Notes under the pieces: model-generated | The model's input: only the letters and a program-made list of their open reading frames with translations | Databases searched by the model: none | What the model was told of the DNA's origin: nothing | Assembly: GCF_042850945.1 (NCBI RefSeq) | Contig: NZ_AP031496.1 | Location: 3,100,001 to 3,164,000, forward strand | Length of the DNA stretch: 64,000 nucleotides | Source of the DNA: Halioxenophilus aromaticivorans | GTDB taxonomy: Bacteria; Pseudomonadota; Gammaproteobacteria; Pseudomonadales; Cellvibrionaceae | Reading direction: 5' to 3' | Shown: one piece after another, positions 32,491 through 41,202 of the stretch | Position numbering within the stretch: position 1 is the stretch's first letter | How the letters are laid out: every line of letters begins with the position of its first letter | Program-made: the position numbers and the translations under genes

Positions 32491-33897
32491 TTAATAATCG
32501 ATCTTTTTGGGTGCTCCGACTCCCATGTACCGACCTAAGTGCCGATGAAAATTGGTTATTTTCTGCTCTTGGTGTGGGTTTGGTAATGTGCCCCTAAAGC
32601 CACGAGACTTCATGCCTTTTTGTACCCATTCCATGTTGTCGAAATCCTGTGCTAACACCATGCCCCATTTTTCCGCGTTAGGCTCCGCGTATACCCACTC
32701 AGTCTTGGGTTCTTCTCCCTCAGGAAAACGCTCTAGTGCGTAGGACTCGAAAATACATTTGTTCGGGTCGTCACCGTATGGGCGAACCCGATAACACAGA
32801 GCAAAAGTTACACCTTGCAGTATGGTTTGATTGGGGAAAAGGCTCCAGGCTAGCCCAGCTTCAGATTGCTGCTCTGGCGTAATTTCCGGCCACTCTACGC
32901 CGCGCGCCGCGTCGTCAGCTTTGGCGGACTTCATCCAATGGGCCATCACGTCTTGTACCGGTGTCCCCTCCGGCAGCTCATCTTTTAAACGCTTGGCCGC
33001 GTTTACTAAAGTTTCGGTAGAGGCCGCGTAGTTTACGGTTTCATAATTCTCTCTGGCCAATTCATAGGTCGAGATTCTGGGGTCACCCAAACCAGCGCGC
33101 GTTACCGACGTGCTTTGCTTGGTTTTTTGCGACTTATCCCGTTCGTCAAAACCACTCACACCATGCAATCCGTAAGGCTTGCTGTAAGCGTAAAACTGGC
33201 CGTATTTCAACAATTGAGAATGTGTACCGGAAACATGATAAGGCTCCATAAAGGCTTCTATGGCTGTTTTCCAGTTACAGGGGTAAATCGCCCACTGACG
33301 CCATTTGTAACGCATTTTTTCAAATTGAAATGGGCTAAGGATGCGATCCACTTCACCCAGAAAATCCAGCAAAGGTTCGCAATCAGGATCCATGTTGATG
33401 TATATCCAACCACCCCATGTATCAACTTTCACTTCGGATAAACAAATGCGTTTTTTATCTTCTAACGCGCCCTTCCAATCTTGCTTATCTAGAATGTAGG
33501 TATTTTGCCCATCCAGATCAAAAGTCCAGCCGTGAAAACCACAGACAAAATTCTTTTTACGGCCAGTAACGCTGTTAACGTCGTCTGGCGTATTCACTAA
33601 CTGCCTACCACGGTGAGGGCAAACGTTGTGATAGGCTTTTAGCTCTTGCTCACCGGTGCGTATTACGATGATAGAATCATCTGCCACGTTGTAGGTTAAA
33701 AAGCTCCCAACTTCCGTAATATCCTCTAGCCGACCCGCCATTTGCCACACTTTAGGCCAGAGCAAATCTTTTTCTTTTTCCGCGTATTCTCGTGAAACAA
33801 AGGCATCCACCGGATAGGTTAACGGCTCGCCGAGATCTTCATCGGTAAGCTCAACCACGTTTTCTAGCAGTGACTTATTACCGTTATCTACGCCCAT
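32491..33897 (-). CDS. Rieske ring-hydroxylating oxygenase, alpha subunit (copy 2)
   Basis: 468 residues with GAGGAG 7 nt before the ATG. Rieske ligands are C93/H95 (CPHRGRQ) and C119/H122 (CGFHGWTFD). The mononuclear site NWKTAIEAFMEPYHVSGTHSQ gives H221 and H226, with E218 in the bridging position. It is clearly a paralogue of the protein encoded at 12732-14111, with shared blocks such as VNAAKRLKDELPEGTP. It follows the BVMO gene by 56 nt on the same strand and is co-transcribed with it. No ferredoxin, reductase or beta-subunit gene is nearby, so electrons must come from elsewhere in the genome. Confidence 0.93.
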   Translation of the reverse strand: MGVDNGNKSLLENVVELTDEDLGEPLTYPVDAFVSREYAEKEKDLLWPKVWQMAGRLEDITEVGSFLTYNVADDSIIVIRTGEQELKAYHNVCPHRGRQLVNTPDDVNSVTGRKKNFVCGFHGWTFDLDGQNTYILDKQDWKGALEDKKRICLSEVKVDTWGGWIYINMDPDCEPLLDFLGEVDRILSPFQFEKMRYKWRQWAIYPCNWKTAIEAFMEPYHVSGTHSQLLKYGQFYAYSKPYGLHGVSGFDERDKSQKTKQSTSVTRAGLGDPRISTYELARENYETVNYAASTETLVNAAKRLKDELPEGTPVQDVMAHWMKSAKADDAARGVEWPEITPEQQSEAGLAWSLFPNQTILQGVTFALCYRVRPYGDDPNKCIFESYALERFPEGEEPKTEWVYAEPNAEKWGMVLAQDFDNMEWVQKGMKSRGFRGTLPNPHQEQKITNFHRHLGRYMGVGAPKKIDY

Positions 33898-33953
33898 GGG
33901 CTTCTCCTCTGCTTTTATCTATCCGGTTTTTGCACGTTTTTATTATTAAAGCG

Positions 33954-35822
33954 TCAATCGTCTTGTTTTTTTAGTATCAAGCCTTCCAACTCGCCTTTTT
34001 GGCACCACTCCTGGGTTAGCGTCTCAAATGCATTCCAACCCAAACCGTAGGTTTCTCCCAAAAAATTGCGATACACCTCGTTTCCCTGTTCGTCTTTAAC
34101 TTTTTGCCCTTCATTGTTGTAGTAGCCAGGAGGGCAAAGATCTACAAAAGCGGATACATCAACGTTGGTATCTCGCATATGCTGGACCCAATCGGCTTGG
34201 GCTTTCTCACTTGGCTCCACCGAAGCATAACCGTTAGCCAGTGTCTGTTTAATGATTTCGCTGGCCAAGTAGCCCTGATAGCCGTACTGATGGGTGGTAG
34301 ACGCATTAACACCGCCCTGATAGTAGCCAAGGAAAAACATATTGGGGAATTTGATGGTCGACAAACCGTGCAGGGTTTTGTATCCGTACTGCCAGTGCTT
34401 GTAAATAGATACACCCTCTCTTCCTTCGAAGGTTTCAATGCCCCAACGACGGTCTAAATCACTAGTCACTTCGAAACCGCTAGCGAATATCATACAATCA
34501 ATAGGGTATTCCTGGTCGTTGGCAATAAAACCGTTTTCCGTTAATGCCTGCACGCCCTTGGTCTCAGAAACATCGATTAACTCTACATTGTCTCGGTTGA
34601 AGGTATCGTAGAAATCATCGTTTGATAGCGGCCGTTTGCACAGGAAGCGGTACCATACCTTTAGCGCTTCCGCAGTCTTCTCGTCTTTTACCAAACTGTC
34701 TACTCTGCGACGCATGCGCTCCATAACGCGATAGTCCATGACTTCCCTGCGAGCAAAATAGTCTTCTATGCTAATGGATTCTTCAATACCCTCGGCCCGT
34801 AATTCAGCGGCCATATTGCGGCTAATTTCGGTCCAGAAGTCTTGTACCAGGTCATCCTCACCCGGTGCCAAACGTCCATCCATTGCAGCCCTGTGAAAAT
34901 TATCGATACGTTCTTGTTGCCAACCGGGCTGTAAGGACTCTACCCACTTTGGATCTGTGGGTAGGTTATAACGCTGATCCACAACCGATGGGGTGCGTTG
35001 GATTACATAGACTTTCTTGGCGTACTTTCCTAGGTACGGAACGGCTTGGATGGCCGTGGCACCTGTACCAACAATGGCGACGGTTTTATCTTTTAATTTA
35101 TGTAGCTCTGGGTTCCTATACTCGCCCCCGGTGTAATCATAGTCCCATCGCGAGGTATGAAACATCTTACCTTTGAAGTCGTGTATACCCGGTAGATTGG
35201 GAAACTTAGGAATATTCAACAAACCGTTGGCCATTATAACAAACCGTGCACGGATTGAATCACCGCGGTTGGTTTGGACATGCCAACGCTTGCTGGGCTC
35301 ATTCCACTGCAGGCTAGTTACCACAGTGTGGAATAGAGCCTTGTCGCCAAGCTGAAATTTTTGCTCTATTTGCTTTAAATAATCGTAGATTTCATAGCCA
35401 TCTGCATACTTCTTAGACGGCATAAATCCTGTTTCTTCCAGCAGTGGCAAATAACAATAGGCGTCGTTATCGCACTGGATTCCTGGGTAACGGTTCCAAT
35501 ACCAAACCCCGCCCCAATCGCCGGCGTGGTCTATATTTCGGTAGTCCGTGATGCCTGCTTTTTTCAGATGATATGCCGCTAGAATTCCGGACCACCCGGC
35601 ACCGAGGATAGCGACTTCTAGATCTTCGTCGATCTTTGCGCGCTCTTGTACAGGTGTATGGGGATCATCCAGGTATTCTTCATTGAATTCCTGTTTCGCT
35701 CCAGCGTATTGCTTAGCGCCCTCTGGCCGTATCCTGCGGTTCTTTTCGGCGCGGTATTTTTCTTGAAGCGCGGGGATATCGATTTCGCTTGCAGCCGGTA
35801 CGTCTGTGGCTTTAATGGTCAT
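33954..35822 (-). CDS. Flavin-containing Baeyer-Villiger monooxygenase
   Basis: 622 residues. The type I BVMO fingerprint F-x-G-x-x-x-H-T-x-x-W is exact (F216, G218, H222, T223, W226). The FAD Rossmann loop is GAGWSG (74-79) and the NADPH loop GTGATA (252-257). An N-terminal extension of about 65 residues precedes the FAD domain, as in the branch acting on large cyclic ketones (cyclopentadecanone-type) and similar substrates. BVMOs insert oxygen next to a ketone to give an ester or lactone. The gene is first in a two-gene operon with a Rieske oxygenase, so a cyclic ketone or terpenoid/steroid-like substrate is plausible. A shared operator overlaps its promoter. Confidence 0.93.
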   Translation of the reverse strand: MTIKATDVPAASEIDIPALQEKYRAEKNRRIRPEGAKQYAGAKQEFNEEYLDDPHTPVQERAKIDEDLEVAILGAGWSGILAAYHLKKAGITDYRNIDHAGDWGGVWYWNRYPGIQCDNDAYCYLPLLEETGFMPSKKYADGYEIYDYLKQIEQKFQLGDKALFHTVVTSLQWNEPSKRWHVQTNRGDSIRARFVIMANGLLNIPKFPNLPGIHDFKGKMFHTSRWDYDYTGGEYRNPELHKLKDKTVAIVGTGATAIQAVPYLGKYAKKVYVIQRTPSVVDQRYNLPTDPKWVESLQPGWQQERIDNFHRAAMDGRLAPGEDDLVQDFWTEISRNMAAELRAEGIEESISIEDYFARREVMDYRVMERMRRRVDSLVKDEKTAEALKVWYRFLCKRPLSNDDFYDTFNRDNVELIDVSETKGVQALTENGFIANDQEYPIDCMIFASGFEVTSDLDRRWGIETFEGREGVSIYKHWQYGYKTLHGLSTIKFPNMFFLGYYQGGVNASTTHQYGYQGYLASEIIKQTLANGYASVEPSEKAQADWVQHMRDTNVDVSAFVDLCPPGYYNNEGQKVKDEQGNEVYRNFLGETYGLGWNAFETLTQEWCQKGELEGLILKKQDD

Positions 35823-35862
35823 TAGCTACCTCTGTTTGCAGCGTATTCTTATTGTTAGACAA

Positions 35863-35906
35863 AATATGGATTTGATCTTATTGTAAATCAACACTGTTGT
35901 CTACTT
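35863..35906 (-). promoter_or_regulatory. Promoter and palindromic operator of the BVMO-Rieske operon
   Basis: On the minus strand the -35 TTGATT (35886-35891) and -10 CATATT (35863-35868) are 17 nt apart. The palindrome CAACAnTGTTG (35889-35899) overlaps the -35 and is preceded by AAGTAGA, exactly as upstream of ThDP gene 2. The start codon is about 40 nt downstream of the -10. Confidence 0.65.
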
Positions 35907-35996
35907 GACAGCGAGTCTGCGGTATTTGCTCACAACTCAATTTGATTTAGCTCAGCAACCCCCACCAGAACCGTACAAAAAGACTAATTTTGTTGG

Positions 35997-36506
35997 CTAT
36001 TTTTGGCGCTGCTCGGGCTTTAATTTAGTTAACGTCGGCTCATCCCAATTCGGCAAGGTCGGGAACTCGTCATAAACCGGTGACGGCACTAGTTCATCGG
36101 AAAAATCAATAGGGCCGCGATAATGCAATGCAAAATGGCGCCACCGAAATAGCCATTGGTCACCGATTTTTTCGAATCTATCATGGTACACACCGATGGC
36201 CATGGAAGAGCTGCCGTCCGGCATTTTTGTCAATTCGGTACATTGGGATCGTGCAATGGCTTTATTGCTATCGATTTTTAACAAAGGTTTGCCGGTGATC
36301 ATCTGTACCTTTTGCGTATACCCCAGTAACTTAGCAAAGGTAGTAGCAATTTCCGACTGCCCCTTAATATGCATCGCACCTAACTTCCATTCACCATCTT
36401 CTGTAAACAAAGCTGCGTAGGCTTTGCCATCCTTTCGAAAAGCCGCGTCTTCAAAGCGCGCGTAGAGTTGGCGAATGTGAAAGTCTGCCTCGATTTCAGC
36501 TTGCAT
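35997..36506 (-). CDS. SnoaL/NTF2-like domain protein
   Basis: 169 residues with the cone-shaped alpha+beta fold pattern: an N-terminal helix (IRQLYARFEDAAFRKDGKAYAALFTEDGEWKLG), a variable middle, and strands ending DQWLFRWRHFALHYRGP. This is the SnoaL_4-like group that includes hydratases, isomerases (ketosteroid isomerase-like) and oxygenase small subunits. No sure catalytic residues can be assigned. It is the last gene of the CoA-transferase/SDR/ligase/thioesterase operon on the minus strand, about 50 nt after the thioesterase gene. It could instead serve as a beta-subunit-like partner, but the length and context do not prove that. Confidence 0.7.
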   Translation of the reverse strand: MQAEIEADFHIRQLYARFEDAAFRKDGKAYAALFTEDGEWKLGAMHIKGQSEIATTFAKLLGYTQKVQMITGKPLLKIDSNKAIARSQCTELTKMPDGSSSMAIGVYHDRFEKIGDQWLFRWRHFALHYRGPIDFSDELVPSPVYDEFPTLPNWDEPTLTKLKPEQRQK

Positions 36507-36555
36507 AACGGTTGCACCTTATTATTTTATTTGGATGTTTGCTGTGCGGGCTACA

Positions 36556-36954
36556 TTACCCCAGTACACTCCATACACCTTTTGCTTCAGCAACCGCTTT
36601 ATCGGCTGCCATAAGAACGCCTCGCATGAACACCAGGGATTTTCCTTGCTTTAGTAGCTGGGCTTCCAAAGTAATAAACTGCCCCGGCCTAACAGCGGAT
36701 AAGAAGTGGGTATCCAACTGTATGGTGGTGCAAGGTTTTCTTTCCGCAGCTTGCCAAACCTTTAGCGACAGTGCATGGTCTAGAAATGTCATAAGAACAC
36801 CACCATGGATAAAACCCTGGGCGTTAGCGTGGGTATCATCAACGAGTAAGCCGTATCGATACTGGCCATCAACCTTTTGCGTCCACAAGGCGTTGATCGA
36901 CGCCGGTATACCAGGCATTTCTTTGCGCTGCCAATTAGCTAACAAGTCATCCAT
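36556..36954 (-). CDS. PaaI-like hotdog thioesterase
   Basis: 132 residues. The hotdog signature is FIHGGVLMTFLDHAL (48-62), with the HGG turn and an acidic D59 as the catalytic carboxylate position. PaaI-type enzymes release CoA from aryl- or acyl-CoA thioesters that have stalled in a pathway. The ATG lies one base after the stop codon of the preceding ligase gene, so translation is coupled. It probably recycles CoA in this operon. Confidence 0.85.
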   Translation of the reverse strand: MDDLLANWQRKEMPGIPASINALWTQKVDGQYRYGLLVDDTHANAQGFIHGGVLMTFLDHALSLKVWQAAERKPCTTIQLDTHFLSAVRPGQFITLEAQLLKQGKSLVFMRGVLMAADKAVAEAKGVWSVLG

Positions 36955-36955
36955 G

Positions 36956-38656
36956 CTAGGCGCTCTGGGCCTCTAGGCGTTCGGCCGCTAGTTTTTTCAA
37001 TTCGCTGGACTTAACTTTAGCGCTGCCTGTGGTTTCCAGCTCTTCCTCAGCAAAAAAGAGCACTTTGCGTGGCACTTTAAAACTGGCTAGGGTTTGCTTG
37101 GCGAATGCTTTAACATCTGCCTCGGTTACGGTGGCACCATCTGCTACCACGATGCAGGCAACCACCAGCTCACCCAGCAAATCATCTGCGATGCCGACAG
37201 TCTTAGTAATTTTTACTCCAGGGCATTGGGCTATAACAGCATCGATCTCCACAGGAGATACATTGGCACCTCCGGTTTTGATGATGTCATTCAAACGCCC
37301 CTCCCATATCAACCGGCCCTCTTCGTCAAAATAGCCGCCGTCGCCCGTACGCAAGTAACCCTCATCGTCCAAGCTTTCTTCCAACGGTATTCCTATGTAA
37401 CCCATCATAAGAGTCGGGCCTTTAACCGCAATCTCCCCTCGCTCACCAAGAGCAACAGTTTCTCCGGTGAGCGGGTCGACTATACGTATGGTATTACCCG
37501 CTAGAGGAATACCATGGCTACCAGCTCGAACTTCGTCTGCGGTGCCAGAAGGAAACGCCGACACTAAAGTGAATGTTTCGGTATTGCCGTAGGCGCTGGT
37601 GGCATCACTCCATGTACTGTTGATGGTGGGATGTTGCGCCACCGGTGAATGGGTATCGATAAATTTGAGGCTACTTAAATCTACGTCTAACCAATTTTTG
37701 GCGTCCACGAGCTGGGCCCATTGGTGTGGCCAAGCAAATATATAGCCCACCTTTTCTTTTTCCATTAAATCCAGTGCTTCTTCTGGCTGGAAGGTCCGTT
37801 GCAGCACCATGCAACCACCGGAAGAAAAAGTGCCGCCAATACCAAAGGTGAAATTGCCGGACCAAAAAAAGCCATTGGCAGACCAACAGCGAGTACCTTC
37901 GTCTAACTGCAACCAATGTGCACAGCGCCACAGCTGCAAGCACACGCCCCGATGGGCACTTAAAATACCCTTCGGCTTACCGGTGGAGCCTGAGCTAAAG
38001 AAAAGAAAACCTGGGTCGGATGGCTCAACCAAGGCAGCTGTTGCTGAGACAAATTCCTCGCTAATAGACCTTCCTTTATCTAACCAAGCATTCCAGCTTT
38101 CAATTGCTCCGTGATTAGTGTCAGCAAGGGATACCACCGATCTCAAATAGGGATAATCAACACTTTGAATAGTACCAGGGGCGCCACTGGCGATCTCGGG
38201 CACAAGCTCAGCCACCATTTGCGAGAAATTCTTCTTTAGTACATTGGGCTCAAGCAACAGTACAGAGCAGCAGCTATTTTTTAACAGTGTTTCCAGTTCT
38301 GCTGATGTGGAAAAAGTGCTCATAGTAGTAGCAATGCCACCGGCCAGAGACGTGCCAAAGGTAGCGGATAAAAACTCCAGACGGTTGGTCATTAGTATGC
38401 CAACACGAGTACCTTTACCTACCCCACTTGCCAATAGCGCTTTTGCCACCGCAACCGATTTATCCCACATTTGTCGATAAGTCCAACGCTCTACGCCGTC
38501 TTCGGAGTGGAACACGGCGGCTTCGTTGTTAGCGTATTTATCAACTAGATCTTTAAGATAGCCGCCTAAAGTGAGAGAGCCTACACCAGCTTCCTGGTCT
38601 AACGGCTCACCTTTAACAATAGATTTTCCGGGTTGTATTGTGACATTGAAAGTCAT
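36956..38656 (-). CDS. Acyl-CoA synthetase, AMP-binding family (second ligase on the map)
   Basis: 566 residues. The phosphate loop FFSSGSTGKPKGILSAHRG (219-237) is canonical. The later motifs YGNTETF, the A7 aspartate in YLRTGDGGYFDE and the hinge GRLNDIIKTGGANVSP are also in place, as is the C-terminal lysine region ETTGSAKVKSSEL. It activates a carboxylic acid to its CoA ester. It sits between an SDR gene (24 nt upstream) and a thioesterase gene (1 nt downstream). It is a medium/long-chain or aryl-acid type by general look; the acid is unknown. Confidence 0.9.
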   Translation of the reverse strand: MTFNVTIQPGKSIVKGEPLDQEAGVGSLTLGGYLKDLVDKYANNEAAVFHSEDGVERWTYRQMWDKSVAVAKALLASGVGKGTRVGILMTNRLEFLSATFGTSLAGGIATTMSTFSTSAELETLLKNSCCSVLLLEPNVLKKNFSQMVAELVPEIASGAPGTIQSVDYPYLRSVVSLADTNHGAIESWNAWLDKGRSISEEFVSATAALVEPSDPGFLFFSSGSTGKPKGILSAHRGVCLQLWRCAHWLQLDEGTRCWSANGFFWSGNFTFGIGGTFSSGGCMVLQRTFQPEEALDLMEKEKVGYIFAWPHQWAQLVDAKNWLDVDLSSLKFIDTHSPVAQHPTINSTWSDATSAYGNTETFTLVSAFPSGTADEVRAGSHGIPLAGNTIRIVDPLTGETVALGERGEIAVKGPTLMMGYIGIPLEESLDDEGYLRTGDGGYFDEEGRLIWEGRLNDIIKTGGANVSPVEIDAVIAQCPGVKITKTVGIADDLLGELVVACIVVADGATVTEADVKAFAKQTLASFKVPRKVLFFAEEELETTGSAKVKSSELKKLAAERLEAQSA

Positions 38657-38680
38657 CTGTTTTGCTCCAAACTCAAACGA

Positions 38681-39601
38681 TCATTTCTTAGATTCTTGGG
38701 TTGCCATGGTGAAACAATATTTCAAATGGTCAATATGTCCGGCTGGCAAAACTGGGAATACTTTAGAGTGTGTTTCGTCCCGAATCCCGTGAATATTCTC
38801 TGCGATAGATTCAATAGACCAATCCGGCTGATAGATACCAACGGTCTCCGCAGCATAGGCTCGTGCCACACGGCCGGCCATAGAAATGTACATCTCACCA
38901 GAGACGCTACACTGCTCGTGAGCAAGATAGCCCACCGTGGGGGCTACCATATCGGGCTCCATCGGCGGATACTGGCTGGTGTCTAAGCCGTCGGCCATAC
39001 GAGTGACTGCGCCAGGCAAAATAATGTTGGACTTAATATTGTGTTCCGCACCTTCCAATGCGGCAACATTGCTAAGCCCTATTAAACCGGCTTTAGCAAC
39101 ACTGTAATTAACTACGCCGGCGTTGCCATAAAGGCCATTAATTGACCCTGTTAAAATGATGCGGCCGTAATTAGCGTTGCGCATTCTCTCGAAGGCAGGC
39201 CGCACAACATTAAAACCGCCGCGCAGGTGAACATCCAATACAGATTCAAAATCGGCGTAACTCAGTTCGTGCAGGCCGCCACGCTTTACGATACCAGCAT
39301 TGTGAATCAAGATATCAATGGCGCCAAAATTGTCGACAGCACAATTGATGATGCCTTTACCACCTTCTTCAGTGGCCACAGAATCCGTGTTAGCTATGGC
39401 ATGTCCGCCCAGGGCTACGATTTCATCCACCACCTGCTGGGCCGGGCCTGCATCAATACCGTCGCCCGCCATACTCACACCAGGGTCGTTTACCACAACT
39501 TTGGCACCACGAGCAGCTAATAACAGCGCATAAGCCCTGCCCAGGCCTCGACCTGCGCCGGTAATCACCGCTACTCGGTTATTAAATGTTAATTCGGGCA
39601 T
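38681..39601 (-). CDS. SDR, HSD17B4/3-hydroxyacyl-CoA dehydrogenase-like (paralogue A)
   Basis: 306 residues. TGAGRGLGRAYALLLA (14-29) followed by VVVND is the hallmark of the SDR domain of peroxisomal multifunctional enzyme type 2 and its bacterial relatives. Catalytic residues are S153, Y166 and K170. The sequence aligns without gaps to a second SDR at 57971-58888, including the VATxEGGK and YPPMEPD stretches. It probably oxidises a 3-hydroxyacyl-CoA, perhaps with a bulky acyl part. It lies 40 nt after the CoA-transferase gene in the minus-strand operon. Confidence 0.9.
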   Translation of the reverse strand: MPELTFNNRVAVITGAGRGLGRAYALLLAARGAKVVVNDPGVSMAGDGIDAGPAQQVVDEIVALGGHAIANTDSVATEEGGKGIINCAVDNFGAIDILIHNAGIVKRGGLHELSYADFESVLDVHLRGGFNVVRPAFERMRNANYGRIILTGSINGLYGNAGVVNYSVAKAGLIGLSNVAALEGAEHNIKSNIILPGAVTRMADGLDTSQYPPMEPDMVAPTVGYLAHEQCSVSGEMYISMAGRVARAYAAETVGIYQPDWSIESIAENIHGIRDETHSKVFPVLPAGHIDHLKYCFTMATQESKK

Positions 39602-39641
39602 GGAACTCCCCTGTTATCGTTATTGTGGTTAATTGTGCAAA

Positions 39642-40856
39642 CTAATACACTGTTTTATTAAGCTTTAATTGGTTTATTTCTTGTTCGCTTTTATTCAGAA
39701 CAGTCTGCAAAATAAAATCGGTGTGCTCTCCCAAAGTGGCCGGCGCACTGGGTGTTGGTTGTGTGGACTCTGGGAATTTTATCGGTCTGTTGATAATCGG
39801 GATATCTCCCAATGTTTTGTGGTTTACCTGAACCACCATGTCGCGTTGCTGAATTTGCGGCTGTTGCAAAGCCTCTTGCACGCCAAGTATCGGTGCATGA
39901 GGTACTTCTAATTCGGTAAACAATTCAATCAGATAACTTACGGTATGCTGCTCAGTAAAGCGAGTTACAATTTCATTGACGACTGTACGTTGTTCTCGTC
40001 TTTTCTCTAGCGAGTTGTATCGCTCATCGCACTCAAGTTCTGGTCGCCCTATGGCCTGGCACACGCGGCCCCAAAAACTGTTGGTTAAACAGGCAATAAT
40101 AATTGAGCCATCCTGTGCTGCAAACACACCGTAGGGCACTAAATTGGGATGTTGCGAGCCCTGTCGCTGAGGATCTTCGCCGGTAAAAAAAGCTAACTGA
40201 GCTAGATAGCCAAGCATCCCTACCATACCGTCTAATAAGCTCACGTCGATGAGGCGACCAACACCCGTAACGCTACGTTCGTACAAGGCAGACAAGATAC
40301 CGATCGGACCATTAATGCCCCCCACCAAATCGCCCAGGGGAATACCCAATTTTGTAGGTAATCCATCGGGCTCGCCGTTCACACTTAGCGCGCCGGAAAG
40401 GGCCTGCAGAACAATATCGAAGGAAGGTCGATCTTTCAGTGGCCCGGACAGACCGAAACCAGAAATTGCGCAGTAGATTAAGCCAGGGTTTAACGGCTTC
40501 AACGTCTGATAACCAAGTCCCAAGCGCTCCATTACGCCAGGGCGATAGTTTTCGATCAGAATATCACTTTTTACAACGAGCTCTTTTACTAAAGCCACGC
40601 CTTCAGGGCTTTTTAAATCGATAACGATGCTTTTTTTGCCGCGATTAACACTTAAGTAATAATGACTCTCGTTATTTTTAAATGGTGGGAAAGTCCGCGT
40701 TTCGTCACCTGTACCGGGTGGCTCGATCTTGATAACATCTGCCCCCATGTCGGCCAACGCCAACGACGCGGACGGCCCTGCTAGCACGCGGGTAAAATCC
40801 AAAACGGTAATACCCAGCAAAGGACCTTTCCAGTTCTTTTCGCCTGGTTGTGACAT
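39642..40856 (-). CDS. Family III (CaiB/BaiF) CoA-transferase, second copy
   Basis: 404 residues. The N-terminal signature VLDFTRVLAGPSASLALADMGADVIKIEPP (18-47) and the SVNRGKKSIVIDLK motif (69-82) are intact, with the catalytic Asp expected at D147 in RPSFDIVLQALSG. It moves CoA to an organic acid and is not closely similar to the copy at 14236 outside family motifs. It is first in the operon that continues with an SDR, ligase, thioesterase and SnoaL-like gene. Confidence 0.9.
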   Translation of the reverse strand: MSQPGEKNWKGPLLGITVLDFTRVLAGPSASLALADMGADVIKIEPPGTGDETRTFPPFKNNESHYYLSVNRGKKSIVIDLKSPEGVALVKELVVKSDILIENYRPGVMERLGLGYQTLKPLNPGLIYCAISGFGLSGPLKDRPSFDIVLQALSGALSVNGEPDGLPTKLGIPLGDLVGGINGPIGILSALYERSVTGVGRLIDVSLLDGMVGMLGYLAQLAFFTGEDPQRQGSQHPNLVPYGVFAAQDGSIIIACLTNSFWGRVCQAIGRPELECDERYNSLEKRREQRTVVNEIVTRFTEQHTVSYLIELFTELEVPHAPILGVQEALQQPQIQQRDMVVQVNHKTLGDIPIINRPIKFPESTQPTPSAPATLGEHTDFILQTVLNKSEQEINQLKLNKTVY

Positions 40857-41100
40857 GTTATTACCCCAATACTGCTGCGGATTAGACTTATAGATTACTC
40901 AAAAGACAAAGTGATAAGAGACTGCTCGCACAAGTAACCCTATTGATAATGCCATATTCGGCGTTGATTTTCTGTCTGGACGTTGAAGTTAGTATGGACG
41001 ACAATTATGAAATTGAGCCATCAAAGATAGATCCGGCCTTATTGTTTTACGACCGTTAAGGTCACCACCAAACAATCCAACACTGTCATTATTTTTGTTA
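40857..41100. other. Intergenic region upstream of CoA-transferase 2
   Basis: About 245 bases between the terminator of the MaoC-like gene and the CoA-transferase start; with the terminator the gene-free stretch is 346 bases. It must contain the operon promoter. A partial match to the shared operator (CAACACTGT, 41079-41087) is present, but no good -10 element accompanies it. Confidence 0.4.
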
Positions 41101-41147
41101 AATAAAAAACAAAAAGCTCGCTGATTTATCAAGAAATCAGCGAGCTT
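41101..41147 (-). terminator. Terminator of the ligase-MaoC operon
   Basis: AAGCTCGCTGATTT (41114-41127) and its exact complement (41134-41147) form a 14-bp perfect stem around ATCAAG. On the minus strand it is followed by TTTTTGTTTTTT. A textbook intrinsic terminator. Confidence 0.93.
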
Positions 41148-41202
41148 AGATTAACAAACAGCAAGATTCTGTTCGACCAAAGCCATCTGTTAATCCAGTG
41201 GA

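Noticed and set aside
41079..41087. CAACACTGT as a fourth copy of the shared palindrome, before CoA-transferase 2
   Set aside because: Only one arm is intact, and no -10 element stands at the right distance; kept only as a note.
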